Positions 1-13,700 of a DNA stretch of 64,000 bases are shown piece by piece; position 1 is the stretch's first letter, and every line of letters starts with the position of its first letter. The notes below the pieces were generated by a model that ran no database searches, had not been told where the DNA came from, and saw only the letters and a list, made by a program, of their open reading frames with translations. A program made the translations under genes and the position numbers. Source of the DNA: Nepenthes gracilis (Eukaryota > Streptophyta > Magnoliopsida > Caryophyllales > Nepenthaceae); the NCBI GenBank assembly GCA_033239525.1, contig BSYO01000013.1:2318501-2382500 (forward strand), in the 5' to 3' direction.

Positions 1-397
1 TCCAATAACATTTTGAGGTCCAAAGAAGGGCCTGAGGGAGGTAAAGAAGATGGTTATAAGAAGCCTGCATTCAGAAGATTATTCTCTTTGTTTAGTTGTT
101 TCACTGTTATAAAGTAGAAGGGTTTTGCTACTATTGGGAGATCTTTCTGTTTTTAGGTGTTCCTAGTTGTTTTCGCATTTCCTTTATAGTCTTATCATGT
201 TACAATCAGTTTATATCTGTAAAGTACTATTATCTACTACTGAGATAATATAGTGGATGATGCTTTTCTGTTTATTGTGTCATCATACTTTTCGGGTCAT
301 TAGAAGGAACAATTGACTAATGCTCTTGTGATCTGCTGCACCATTTTTATACAGTGTGCTGCTGGTTAGCTGTTTTATTGTGTTGAAATGATGCTAG

Positions 398-3300
398 GTT
401 CAAGCTGTCTTGTTACTCTTGGGAGGTTGTGATCTTCCTGCCACTGTTCCAACTTCAGAATTTGTAATACAACAGCATAACATGGTATAAATGAAGTGCC
501 ACATTTTCTTCCAGAGAATATTATTAAGATCAAACTATTTTTGTTTTACTTCCAAAATTTTCTGCAAAATGATGCAGACTATGGCTGATCCTTCATGTCG
601 CTCAAGGCTCTCACATAGATTTGCATCTTTGGTTAGATTTCGAGAAAAACGAAAAGAGAGATGCTTTGAGAAGAGAATTCGTTATTCTTGCCTGAAAGAA
701 GTTGCACAGAGGTGACACAAACCATTTGGCTTCGACATATATTTTTCATAACCCCCCTTCCAAAAAGAGAGAATCTACCAGCAGAAAAAGAACAAGGATG
801 CCAACTTTTGAACACCTGTCATTTCTGGCTAGTGGCTATTATGATGCTAAATCTTTGGACAACAATGCTATTGTGCCAGGATGCATCGTAAGAATGGACA
901 ATTTGTGTCGTTAAAGGATCCTTGCAAATTGGCTGCTCCAAACTGGGATTCAAATGATGCCACTCAAGCAGATTGCGTGTACATCTGTTTCAACATCCCT
1001 CTTAAATTTTACCCCATAACCTTGTCAAATTGTTTAGTTTTATGAAAGTATTGGTTGAAGTTTTTCTATTTTTTGCCCTCATATATATTTGTTTAAAATG
1101 CCCTTGCAGTTGTCAGCATTGTGGAATCAGTGAGGATTCCACCCCAGTAATGCGTCGAGGACCAGCTGGTCCTAGAACCCTTTGCAATGCTTGTGGCCTT
1201 ATGTGGGTGAACAAGGTGGTTATATTTTCTCTTAATGCTCATCTACTGCTGTGTAGATGTTATTGTTGTCACTAAACAAGGACTTAATATCACCTGCATG
1301 GTTGTTCAGGGAACCTTGAGAGATCTTACAAATGCAGGAAGGAGTATATCTTTTCACAGTGAACCAGTATGTAGCTAGCAGCTCATACATTTTAGATTGA
1401 TGATCACATCTAATTATGGCTGAAGATATCGGTATTAGTATCGATCGCGGTCATATCGGCACTGAACATATTAAACAATATATATCGGTTTCGGATATAT
1501 TAAAAAAAATTTAAAAAGTATAAGTTGATAAGGCTGTATGGACTGATATATTAGCCAAATATTGATATATCAATTGATACATTGAGTATCGGCTAAGAGC
1601 TTTCCTTGGTCATGGGTGGGACTAGAAATTGAACACGATATTGGCGTGCAGAAGTGGGTAGCCAACAATCGCACTGTTGTTGGTTCCTCAATCCTCGTTG
1701 GGCTCATTGAGTATTACCTAGAGCTTATATTTGTCCAAAAGAAAATTGGTTTAAAATTTGTTATGAGCATGGAATGAGGCCAGCCAACACCAATATTTAT
1801 CCATAACATGACAAAATCACAATATATTACTATATTAACTATACATATCTATACACTTGATGATATTCAAAATATCGGCAAATACTCCTATATTTTTTCA
1901 CAAGTTTTGATTCGCAAAAAAAATTTAATTTTTTTGTATGATACATTAAATACCATTTGTATCACTCAATATGTCCGTAATGGATATCAATATTTTCATC
2001 CATGTTAAGGAGACAGCCCAAGGGTGTAACCCCTTGATAAAGAGAAATGGAAGACTTTTGTCCTCATTTCTATCTAACTCATTGTTTGTTACTGATGAAA
2101 TTCTCTTTACTGTCCAAGTTTCTGATAGCTGTTGGAACTTAGAAATGAAGCTCTCTTAATATAGCATTTTTGTATTTGACTGCTTAGAAATTACATACTC
2201 ATTGGAATGGTTTGAGCAACTCTGATTCGTTTCCAGGTGACTCCAACTGATTTAAAGCCTGCTAGGACCATGGAGCAAGAGACTTGCTATAGAAACCAGG
2301 ATATGCAGGTATTGGTTTTTATTAAATAATGACAAAGGATCGAAAGTTTTTTTACTGTCAAATTCCAGCAATGCTTTATGTGCTTGTAGTTTCCTCCCTG
2401 TAATGTCTGATGTGTTTGCTTCCTGTCAATGCTAGTGCCATAGGACACCCTAGAAGTTTGGGCTTGTTGCTTGTGATATGTAAACCTTGGATCAAGAAAT
2501 CACTATATTAACGGTCCACCGCTAAACTTAGTGTTAGATAAACTTCCACCATGTTTGATTCCACTTCAGCTTCATTTGGATCCTGTGGCACTACTGCTGG
2601 GGTTCTTGTAGAAGAAGAATTAAAATTTTTGGTCTGAAGAAAGTATGTTGTATTGCTTGCAATGGGCATCATTTGAAGGCTATCATGGTCCGGGATCTTA
2701 CATTGGGTGATCGCATCAGCAAAGGAACTGGTTTTATTATGACAGAAATCAATGCAGGCTCTTCATCCTGGTTTTTTTTCTTTTTCTTTTTTTTTTAATT
2801 TTATTATTGGGTGTGCTGTCTATGTTGCAGGATTTGCTGGAAGCAGATGAAGCTCTTGCGAGTAATTTGTCAATCCAGGTGCAAAGTTCACCAGCTAACG
2901 TTGCTGAGCAGATACGGAAACGTGTTTAATTTTGTTAGAAGAAAAGAAAGGAAGAGATAGGCATAGAAAAATTTAAAATAACATGATAAATAATGAATTA
3001 ACTTGGTTTACTCTCATAGAATGTTACATTAAATTGAGTTAAATTGTAAGAGAAGATTTACATAGTCAATTCAGTCGATAAAACTTAGTTCTTTATTATA
3101 GTTTAATTCAGCAGTAACACACACACTCGGTTCAAATGGATGGTGAAGAACTTAGTCCCATCTAACTCCATCTAAGGGTAAACCTATTTTTCATGATTCC
3201 CAAAAGCTTCAGCCAGTCTAATTTGGTATCCATGGTTTATATTAGTCCTTTGTGCTGGATGACCGTTGAATTCTTGATGTTGAGGCGCATCTCACCATTG

Positions 3301-3701
3301 GTGAATTGGATGTCTTTTCTCTTGCTCTTGTTGTGATTATCTGCTCAACTTTTATTGCTTGGCACAATAGTAGAGTTGTGGAGGAAAGTTCGGCGTAACA
3401 GTGTATTTGTCACTTTATAGTTTGTTGGCCATGAATTCGAGTTATGAAAACTGTCTTTTCTATGATTCAACATAGGGTGACATTCAATAGACTTGGACTG
3501 GTCCGCCCTTTTCTAGGCCCTACACATAGTGGGAATTTTGTGTATTGAACTATCCCTAACCCGATTGGTAAGGGAACTGATGATGATTGATGTTACCGGC
3601 ATTCTGATTTGCAGGAGACACTGGAAGAATTAGCTAGCAGCTCAGGAACGGAATTTGAGCTTCCCTATAGCTTCGGTGATCACACTGAAGCTTTCTACTG
3701 A
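398..3701 (+). CDS. ZML: ZML-type TIFY/CCT/GATA zinc-finger transcription factor, 5' partial
   Basis: Nuclear DNA-binding regulator of the plant ZIM/ZML (class III GATA) group. Exons read as 398-484, 578-711, 880-978, 1110-1215, 1310-1366, 2237-2308, 2831-2878 and 3615-3701 (TGA), all with GT..AG borders and agreeing phases. The first visible exon encodes the end of a TIFY domain ([10 protein letters not shown]). The next two make a CCT domain ([17 protein letters not shown], then [13 protein letters not shown]). Exon 1110-1215 carries the GATA finger, spacing C-X2-C-X20-C-X2-C, ending [12 protein letters not shown]. The last exon encodes [17 protein letters not shown] before the stop. The usual TIFY start is not visible between 1 and 397, so the start codon and first exon(s) must lie upstream; 398 is only the first exon I can see. 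Family is very sure; exact small-exon borders are by eye. Confidence 0.9.
1419..2006. repeat. ATATCG-rich foldback repeat in a ZML intron
   Basis: Two arms rich in ATATCG, ATATTG and GATATC words face each other. The left arm is 1419-1600 and the right arm about 1790-2006, separated by about 190 bp of different sequence. The right arm ends with TATTTTCATCCAT, the inverse of ATGGATGAAAATA that opens a plus-oriented copy at 54008. The whole lies in the 1367-2236 intron. Three more copies lie at 54008, 56750 and 57850. No coding sequence is seen. It is probably a non-autonomous, foldback-like transposable element; the class is uncertain. Confidence 0.6.
2879..3614. other. Last ZML intron, no gene seen
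   Basis: AT-rich intron between the last two ZML exons. It has a GT start, an AG end (tttgcag) and many stops in all frames. No repeat with recognisable ends was found. Confidence 0.6.
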
Positions 3702-4701
3702 GTTGATCTCGGCCATTGGCAACACCAGGGAACTGAAAGCAGGCAAACTCCTTGGCAGTGTACATGTTCACGGCAGCCGGTTTAAGCTACCAGTGGGAAG
3801 TGAACGACCAGGGACCTGACAGCAAGCCACCAGCCAGCCTAAGGTCAAGCTTTCAACTGCATGGGGCTGTGCTCACAATTACCTAGCGATTAGGATTTGC
3901 TTGTAGTGACAGAACGATGCCACTTTTACCATACTAATACGTTGGCAATAAGATACGCACAATGGTTTTAAATGTTGTGAGCAATTATTTTAAGCATGGA
4001 AAAAATGTGAAAGATTTGATTTTTTTTTTATTGAATAAAACTTTTAAGCAAATTATTTTTTGTCCAATAAATTATTCTACCTTCATTTAATTTTATTTTT
4101 TGAAACTAATTTTATATTCTTCGAATTTCATAAAGTTAGGAATGATGTTTTCTAGAAACAAAATATAAGAAATTATGTTTTACTTTAAATTTTAAGGTTT
4201 GATTTATGTTAAATTTAATTTTATATAATTAAGTTTAAATTCACTAAAATCTTAAAATTTTATTGAATTTGATAAATGTAAATTTATTTTTTAAAAATAT
4301 ATTTGAATGAGAGTTGAATTATTTTTGAAATTTATTTTTTACTGGGCAAGTCTTGAAAAAGATGATTTTTGTACTGCATAAACTTTGAAAAACAAGGCTT
4401 AAACTTAAAGCATGTTCAATATTTCTAACCGATGATCCCAGTAGTAATGCTACTTTTTTCTACCACATATAATCACCGTTTTTATAGGTAAGGTCGATTT
4501 AAATTTAAGAAATAAAAAAATAAAAAATAAACCACAAATATATAGGTGATTTATAAAAGGGTTATAAGTAAATTGGACATTTAGCCTTATTCATTAAAAA
4601 AAAAAAAGAAAAGGAGAGAAATACGTCTCACATAATTGATGGGATTTTATAGAATGTAGCAAGGGTCCGTGGCTTGGTATTTGATCACACCATATCAGCA
4701 C
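3702..4701. other. Convergent intergenic region (two 3' ends)
   Basis: Holds the 3' UTR of the ZML gene (GC-moderate up to about 3950), then a very AT-rich stretch at 3960-4620, and then the 3' UTR of the dehydrogenase gene on the opposite strand. No reading frame or repeat ends are recognised. Confidence 0.6.
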
Positions 4702-7700
4702 TCACGCCTTCTGTGAGGTAGGCATTGCCAGAGACACTCCACTTGGTAAATCCTTCCATTGTTGGGTCACAGTCTTTATCTGTGTGTAAAACTGGACTCC
4801 GGCCTTCCCTGAAAATTCAACAGAAATTTGATTTAAAAAATGTACAACAAAAATAAAGGGATGGTCTGGTATACAAAATTCTCGGCATATACAGGACCAA
4901 GGGTCAGATCAGTGTCGATCTATAATACACATGAGGCTATTTTTTAATATTTGAACCCTTGATTATGTGTCAACTGACGACGAATCTATCATTGTATTAA
5001 GGCTACAATCCTTTGCCAGGAAATATGAAATGAAACATTACACGGCAAGGTTGTTTTAAGTATATTATATGTCACCGTAGAAATTGAGATCGCCGGCAAA
5101 GGAAGCCTTGGAGCCAGTAAATGAGAAGAAGGGCAGAGGAACCGGAATCGGAACATTGATGCCAACCTGAGACATGACAGCAACTTCATTAAAATTATTA
5201 TGCTGAAGAAATAACAGAAACTAAGGAATACAAAATAGCATGTTCGAAAAGACAAATCTTCACATGCAGGGCAACCAACCGATAAACTAAGTCCCCGGAT
5301 CTACCACTGATGGTGTTGGGCTAAAGATTCCACTCCTACAACCTAAACTGTTTATCTGTAGCTGGCCTAGTTAAACTACATTGTTGAGTATGAAAAGAAC
5401 GGTACAATTGGGGATGTTTTCTTAGCAGGACCAAGGGAAAAAACAAAGCCATGTGCAAATAATAAAGAACCACAAGACTGGATTCTCTGGGATACCTGTT
5501 CAAGTGGGGGTATATCTGATGTGAATTAGGCCTTGATGTGACTCCCCCCCTAAGGGTTTCCTTACTGACCTACTGACATATCAACCACACCCTTTCCCTT
5601 TCTCCAATCATGAAGCCAACGAGAATAGCATTTGAAAGGTTCTTTCACCAGAGGTGATCATACTCCGCCCCTGGAAATCAGTGGCCACAACATAATGCTA
5701 CGATCAATGGAATAATGGCTAATTCTATTCAAAAACATACACAGCCTTCAACCCCAGCTGCGTTTTTTATATAGCCCCATGGCTATAAGAAGTTTTATTT
5801 AATGCCATACCAAGCCAAAACACTTCATACAGGGAAAGCAAGAACCCTAGGCTCCGAATACTCCCCTGCAGGGAGTAAGTTCTGTTATGAGGGATTAAGG
5901 GATTCCTACCTTTCTGGTGTTAACATCACTGAGATTCAAAGGGCCCACGAACTTGGTAATCAGCAAGCAAAATATCAACCATTCTATATTCGGAAATTAG
6001 TTACAACACTGTTTGTTATACTCCTCTTTTCTTAAGGTGTAAAAATAAATATGTATAAAACTGAGTACTTCTAAAAATACATTTTAGTAGAGAGGAAAAT
6101 TACAGAAATCAAAGGATCCCACAGCCTTTCATCCAAAATCCACGAAAAAGGTTGCAGAAAGAAGTGGAAACCTTCAATAAACCCTGCGGATTCCATAGAC
6201 AGGGAAATTAAATATCTACAGTTTTGCATACATTTTATACATTTCTATAATTTTCTATCCACAATTTTAACCTCTCTATATTTTTCAATCCATTGACCAC
6301 CCCAACAAAAAATATGATAAGAATGATCATATTATATTGATGTAGAGGTGGCAAATCTCAATATGACTTGACAACACAACCAAACAACCAAGCCAAAGAC
6401 TCTACTTAACCCAAGGCCAATCTGTAACTGGTTATAGTAAAAAATCCACCCACGGTCAATCTGGACCAATTGAACTCAAAATGACTCAAACCAAAACCGA
6501 AACCAAATAACTTGATCCAGAAGACACCCAACCTGATTTTTAACCTGAAACCTGAATAACAAGACCCCTGAAAACTGTTGATCTGGAATGACTGAGGCCA
6601 GTATTTTCCCACCAACCAATTGGCCTGATTAGAAAAAAAAAATGCATAAGACTAAGGGTGCCCCAGATACTCAAAAATAAAAATTGCAACTGTAATCACC
6701 ATTAGTGTTTGGTCACATTGAAAATTGACTTCTTATAACAACAAGCCTTAAGTCTTACTCGGATCAACTATATAAATCCAATTTTATTATTTTCCTTGAT
6801 TTAGTGCAATATCCTTTGATAGAAAAAATACTTTAAAATCATTTTTATCATCTCACTCAAAATTTTCTTAAGTTTATCTCTTCTTTTTTTTTCCTTCTAA
6901 CTACAATTAATTTACCTTTCCGTACCAATGCTATATTTGGCCCACGTTTAAAGTATCTGAATCATCTTAACTTCCATAGGTACAACTTCTAAACGTTTAC
7001 AAATATTATTGTTTCCTATATTGTCTTTTAATATAACTCTACTTATCTATTTTAACATTCTCGTCTCTATAATGTTTACTTTATATATATATATATATAT
7101 TGTTTGATTGCCCAAGACATCAATAAATTATTGGGAGGCAGGATTGTCGAATGACTGTATGCATCTTTATAAAGTGATCCAAGGCCACGAACTTGTGGAT
7201 GAATCTGTTCATTAGAAGTTTGCTAATGGATAATTATCGGTAGATGTCTTGTAATTGAGTCCGAATTCAAGATAGTGAACTAATGCACCAACAAGACCTA
7301 TTAGATTTCTAACTAGTACGCTAACAAGTCACAGTAGTCTACTAAATCAGAGACAACTTATAGGATATCTTGTAGCAGGTTAATTTTGAGCATCAATCCG
7401 CTGTTGGACCTTAATTTTCATATTTTGACTATTTCTCAATTTAATTCTTCTAGCTAAAATTATTTTCTCATGCACATGAAATTTGCAAGTACAACCAAAA
7501 TTAAGAGCTTTGGTGCCAAAGTACTAACAATCAATCTGGTTAGCACTCAGATGCAACAACAAATTCTTATGTCTCACTAAGAAGAGTCGGCCATATAAAT
7601 TCATTTTTCTCATTCTACTCGATTTAGCTAACATCCAAGATAACTTGGTATTCAACTCAACTCAACCTCCATAAATTGACCCAACAACCAAATTGGCTTG

Positions 7701-10700
7701 AACACGAACATGACCCAGATGAAAGGATCGGCTACTAGAATTAACCTAACTGGACTTCACTCGAAAGACCAAAAACCTTAACAACATGGAAATACAATAT
7801 CCGAAGAGAATAAACCAACCCAAGTTCAATAGGCGACCCAGTGGAACCAACAACCAAACAGCCTACACCCAAACAACTCAAACACAACCATTTGCCACCT
7901 CTATAAAAGGGAACACATCCAATTATATAATTGACCCCACTTATTTCTATAGTAACCCTAAGATTTATTTGAATCTAGAAATGCTTGAAGAAAAGAAAAA
8001 GAAAATTGAAGAAAAATACTTTGTTTGAATTGTATAGAACTAATAGGGGGAAAATATAATGAGAAATATCTATTAGAATATTCATATTTGAGAAAAGTGA
8101 ATTTTCTTTTATGTTCCTTCATTTTCATTTTATCCTCATTAATTTCGTTTCCTTCAAACTTTTCTATGTCTACACAAACCCTAAGCCTTGTTAAGAATAT
8201 TGGAAAAAGGAAGGTCTACTAAAGTGCAACATAGAAATTCAGGACTAACTAATAACTTAGCTTTCTCTATCCCCTTTCCCCATTTCCTTCAAACTTCTTC
8301 TTCTTTGGCCTAAAGTGATGAGTTGTCGGCCGGCTCACCTACTGGGATATATTCCTATATCAGCCAGTGGGCCCCCCAGAGTCATTGGGCAATCACAGCT
8401 GGGATTGTCCCATGAACATATGGACCATCTTCCCCACGGTAGGAGTGGGTTTGGCTCCCCAAACTGGTCTAGTTCTAGCTGATTAACATTGTTGATTTCC
8501 ATCTTCGCTTTCAAAAACATATTTAATATTGATGAAGCGGGAAAATCTTGAAAATAACCTGCCCAGCCTCGATATCAGTCTGAAATTTCCGCGCAGCAGC
8601 TCCAGATGAGGTAAATATAGAAGCTCCATTACCATATCTGCAAAAGAAGGATAAACCAAGACACCATTAGGCGCATACAATACGTAGTGACTAGTCAAGG
8701 GCAAAGATACATCCATTTCATAAAGGATTACTTGTTTCTGTTGACAATGTTTATGGCCTCTTCTAAGCTGTCAGCCTGAACATAATAAGGATGAGAAAAA
8801 TCAGTCTGTATCTCCGTGAGTTGTAATGGGTATTATTATAACATACACCAGATGAGAAAAACCTGCATGCAAAGTAGAACTGGCCCAAAAATTTCTTCCT
8901 GAGAAGTCAAGAGAAAACGTTATACCATGCCCAATGTGTCTAATTAAATAAAAGGTCCAAGATTATTCAAGGTCCATTTCCGGAAATTAAGAGATATTGC
9001 AGGGTAAAATATACCTTGTAACACTCCATGTCGGTTGTGACATCAGACAAGATGGTAGGACCAATAAAGTTACCATGCTCGTATCTTGGAACCTGTTTAT
9101 AAGGTGAAGACAACAAAGCAACAGCAGATGAAATCCACAGGATACAAATGTCACCAACTATTTGTCACCATTAGTGGAAGTTCAGGTGCAAAATTTCCCA
9201 TTATGTCAAATTTCAGTCAACCATTATCAATCACACATAGTGTAACAATTCCTCTCATGCTAGCACAAATAGCATGAGAGTTTGATTAACTTATCAAGAA
9301 GCTTTACTTTATTACAATTGCATCAATTGCAGCTAAAAACATGATTACTCACCACAGTGTTTCTACCGTCAATCAGTGGTCTGGCCCCAGCTTCTACCCC
9401 ATTTTGAATTAATCCACATATTCTGTCCTTTGCCTGCAAAAGGAGAAACTGTCAACCTAAGAACAAATAAAGGGCTAGCGAGTTGCAGATATGTGGATGA
9501 CATGTGTCATGATCAAGATGTTGCAAAAAATGTCACTACTAACATTAGGCAAAGGATATTCTCAATCATAATGTGGGTCGCCCATATGCTAAAATGCTCA
9601 TTACATCAAAGAGTTATTTCAGTTCCAATTTCAATGAAGCCTGAAATTGAAATGGTAAGAATGATAAAATTATGATAACTGCAAACTGTATGAGTTACCT
9701 GCTTGCTTATCACTGGACCAAGGTCTGCATCAGGTTCTGTTCCAGCATTGACTTTGAGTGAGTTGGCACGCTCAACCAACTTATTTTCCCTGTGAAAATA
9801 TTACAAAGCCAGAAATGTTTTATATTCATTTTACCATAAAGAGAGAAGATTTTAAATTCCTGGGCTTATATTAGAAAGACTTGTGCCAGTTTCATACAAC
9901 AAACTTCATTATGACCAACTTGTTCCTCTGTGTCTATATCTTGATTCATTTTTATAAGCTCACCCTCTTTACCTTAAATGTCTAAGAAGAATCTTACTAA
10001 GGCCTGTACAGGCATCCTGGCAACTATAACAACAAATGAGATTGAATTCAGTCAAAGAGCTTTAGTAGCTCATTGTCAAAATTGTTATCATAAACATGCT
10101 GCATATGTTAGGATTTACTTATTTAACATGGAAATGCTACAAAGTACACTTTCTAGAAAGTTTCTGTACTAAGAACCAGGAAAAAAAATGAAAAACAAGG
10201 GATAGGTGGTGCATAAAGCTGCCACTATACGCAGGATCTAAGGAGGAATGAGACCACTTTGTGTCTCTCGTACATCCAGGCAGTTTTAAATCTCCACCCC
10301 GTTGGGAGGTGTTGATGTGTACGTCCAGAGGAAGTATGAAGCATTTATTACTAGGTCTTCCAACTTCTAATTGAAAAAGATGCACTTTACAGAGAAATAC
10401 CTGTTGTCAAATGATGAGTGACAAATTGAAAGATATTGCATCAGAAGTCAAATCAAAAGAATACATAACAAGCAGAAGATACCATATTTTTGATTGTCCA
10501 ACAAAGACAACAGTGCTCAGGGCCATGCATCTTTGTCCAGCAGCACCAAATCCAGCTGCAACTAGGGCATTTATAGTTGCATCCATGTTTGCATCAGGCA
10601 TGACAATTGCATGATTTTTGGCTCCCATGTTAGACTAAAGAAAACCAACAGCTTAATTGAAAGATATTGTGAATAAAACAGACAACTTCAACAATTGGTG

Positions 10701-13700
10701 GGATGAGACATAAATTCCATAATATTGTGAAGAGACCAAAAAAAAAAAAAAAAAAAAATGCCAACATGGAGTAAATAGATCACATTTACCTGAACTCGCT
10801 TTCCTTTAACTGATGCTCTAGCATATATGTGCATGCCAGCCTTCAAAAGAGAGTGATGATAAAAAATGAACAAATTGAAAGAAAGTGACAAGCCAGATAA
10901 TAACAAAAGAATGAGGGGCTTAACTTGTACTAGGCCCGCTAGGTTGGGATGTAAAGTGCATTTTGACAGGGAAATTGTGGTGTTTTAGCTGCTATCATGT
11001 GATAATCACAATGCAGTGGTGGTTATTCCCCCATAATGATAGAATCTGAGGTGAATGCATCTGCCAGGGGTTCTTCTACCCTGTTCCCTTTATTTGAGGG
11101 GAGAGAAGGGGGGGGGGGAGGATCCCAAGCTCCCAATCCATTGGCAGACATTGTTTTATTTTGTTTTATTTATTTCTTTTATGCAGATTAGAGTCTCTAA
11201 GATGGACATAGAGGGCCTATCCATCTTAGTATTAAGTATGAACAGGCTGCATCCCCTCACCCCCAAAACAGAAAAATAAATAAATACTGCCAACAGGCTG
11301 TTATGAACAAATCCATGAAAATATAATCTGACACAGGACAGCTCACAGTCCACAATGGCAGTTCCCACTCAAGTATTGATGATCCACATTGCTCAAAGGA
11401 AGATTGCCTACATCCATATTCCAAGAAGGAATTCATCTTGCCCAAAGAAACACACTAATGCGCCACTCATCCACTTCGAAGGACTTCCCGTGTGCGGTCC
11501 CTCATCTTTTCAAAGTCCAGATTGACACTTTTTCATTTGTTTGAATTAATTGTTATTTGTTTATTTAAGGTAATGAAAAATTAGTGTTTTGGTAGACTTA
11601 GATCATAATCAAATTGAGGCCTCTTCTTTATTAAAGAGTAGTAAGCCTTCTTTTTAATCAGTAATTTCTAATACTTAGGTGAGCAATTTTCTAATTTAAC
11701 TATCAAAGGTGAGTGAGTCCCTTTACAGATTGAGTGATTCTTCAACTTTTGTTCTTATATATCAATTATCCTTTTCAATCCAAGATCCCAGTTTATTTTC
11801 GAACAAGAGACCGCATTAATTCAACACATTCCATAATTTTATATCATGCAAATCCTGATTCATTCCAACTTTTATTGATCTCAAATATACGTAGAAGAGA
11901 TCTTCATATAATAATCTTTATCATAACCCCTCTATATGAATGGGTGATAACTAGAATATAATGGTGTTTTTAATTCATTGAGAAATGAAATCAAGTCAAA
12001 TCTGTTCTGTCAAAAATATTTTTAGGAAAAGGATACATCCTGGGAAGCCCAGACACATAATTTTGAAAAACCTTGTTTTGCCACTATTTCAAACCCTAAT
12101 CAGATGTGAAGGCCAAACCAACCACAGTTAATGTCCAACATATGCATATGGTACAGAACTGAAAAGTAGGTGAAACTTACGGTATTTGAACCAACAAATG
12201 ATATAGCCCGAATATCATCATCGTCACATATAGCATTGACAACATCCTGTTTCAGAGACCCCACAAATTGAGTGAATAAGATATGAATAAAATCAGAGCC
12301 ACAATGATTAGCAACACCGACATGAAAGCACCAAATTTTATAAAATGTTCTTTGAAAAGAAGGCGGCATAAAGCTAAAAGATAAGACATGCAAAAAATGA
12401 AATAAGCAAGTTCAAGAATACAGAAGTTTGAATTGAAGTCAAAATTAGGATTACAAATCAATATTCCAAATCAAACAGAGGCATAAAAGTGCCAAGTAAA
12501 GTAGAAATCAACTTTTTGTTTTTAATCAGTAGATTACCAAATAAATTTGCAAAGTGAAAGCATACATGAGTTCCATGAACAATATTCAAAACTCCATCAG
12601 GCAGACCAGCCTCCATCGCTAATTCCGCAAGCATAACAGAGGCCCCTGAAAAAGAAATAATACCCATGAATTCTCTTTAGAAAGAAGAATCGCAGAGAAA
12701 ATATCAAGAGCACTGATATCAGATTTTACAATGATCATATGGTGGACCAGATGCTACAACTCAGAGTTAGCTTGAATTTCTCTCTAACGGTACCACACCT
12801 CCTGAAAGACCACTGGAACATATTCACAAACTTCCCAAATTGGAATGTTGTTGGATACATTCTCAAGGAATACATTTGGACTTCTTTGTAGTTAGACTTC
12901 TTTTCAACCTTCTCCTTTTGTAATGAGCTGATGCCACCTTGGCATCTCATTATTCTAACGCAATTTATATGTCTTAAAAGGGGTGGTCATTGTAAAGAAG
13001 CTTCCTGCATTGCGGGTCGAGGATGATTGGGTGTATATAGCCTTATCCTATATTATGGAGAGATTGCTTTTATAATTTGAACCTGTGACCACCAAGATAC
13101 CTAGAGCAACCTTATTGTTACATAATGACTCATCCTCAAATTATCTCCCTTATTGATATGAAAATAAGCAACACATCACATGCACATTGTTCAGTCAACC
13201 TAATTTGATCGCTAAAGAATTAACTATGGACAGATATGTAAAAATGGAGTCTGCAATCAGCAGTTACAATAAGAATCTATCAATATTAGGAGTGTTGCAA
13301 TGAATAAGGTCAGTCCATTACATGTGCAGAAAGTAAGAGTTTCCCTCAGATGAAAAACTTGGAATTTTTGAAAAAAAAAAAAAAGGATTGAAAGAAAAAT
13401 TTTCAATCATATTCTCAAAATACTAAATCAAGCTATCAGATATTGTATTGTCCAGAATGGAGAAAACGATCCCATAAAAGATCAATGATGCCAAGAAACA
13501 AATGACGCCTCAATGGCACAATGAACACATCAATGTAATAGTCAAGGAAATTTTGCAGAATTGAAGATCTCAGATCAACGCATGAAGAAAACAAAACAAA
13601 TACCCGGATCTTTCTCTGATGGCTTTAAAATGAAGGTATTACCGCATGTAACTGCAATTGGGAACATCTGTTGAAAATGGAAAAGGGAAAAAATCATTAG

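Larger units (their letters stand above)
5167..8558 (-). other. Intron 18 of the dehydrogenase gene, 3.4 kb
   Basis: The largest intron of the dehydrogenase gene, lying between exons 18 and 17 in genomic order. It contains the TIR transposon at 6343-7903 with a TA microsatellite inside it. A GC-richer patch at 8325-8470 is unrecognised. No coding frame other than the flanking exons is supported. Confidence 0.8.

Noticed and set aside
1..117. Open frame ending in a stop at the left edge
   Set aside because: 39 codons, does not resemble TIFY sequence expected here, and lies in what should be a ZML intron; treated as chance.
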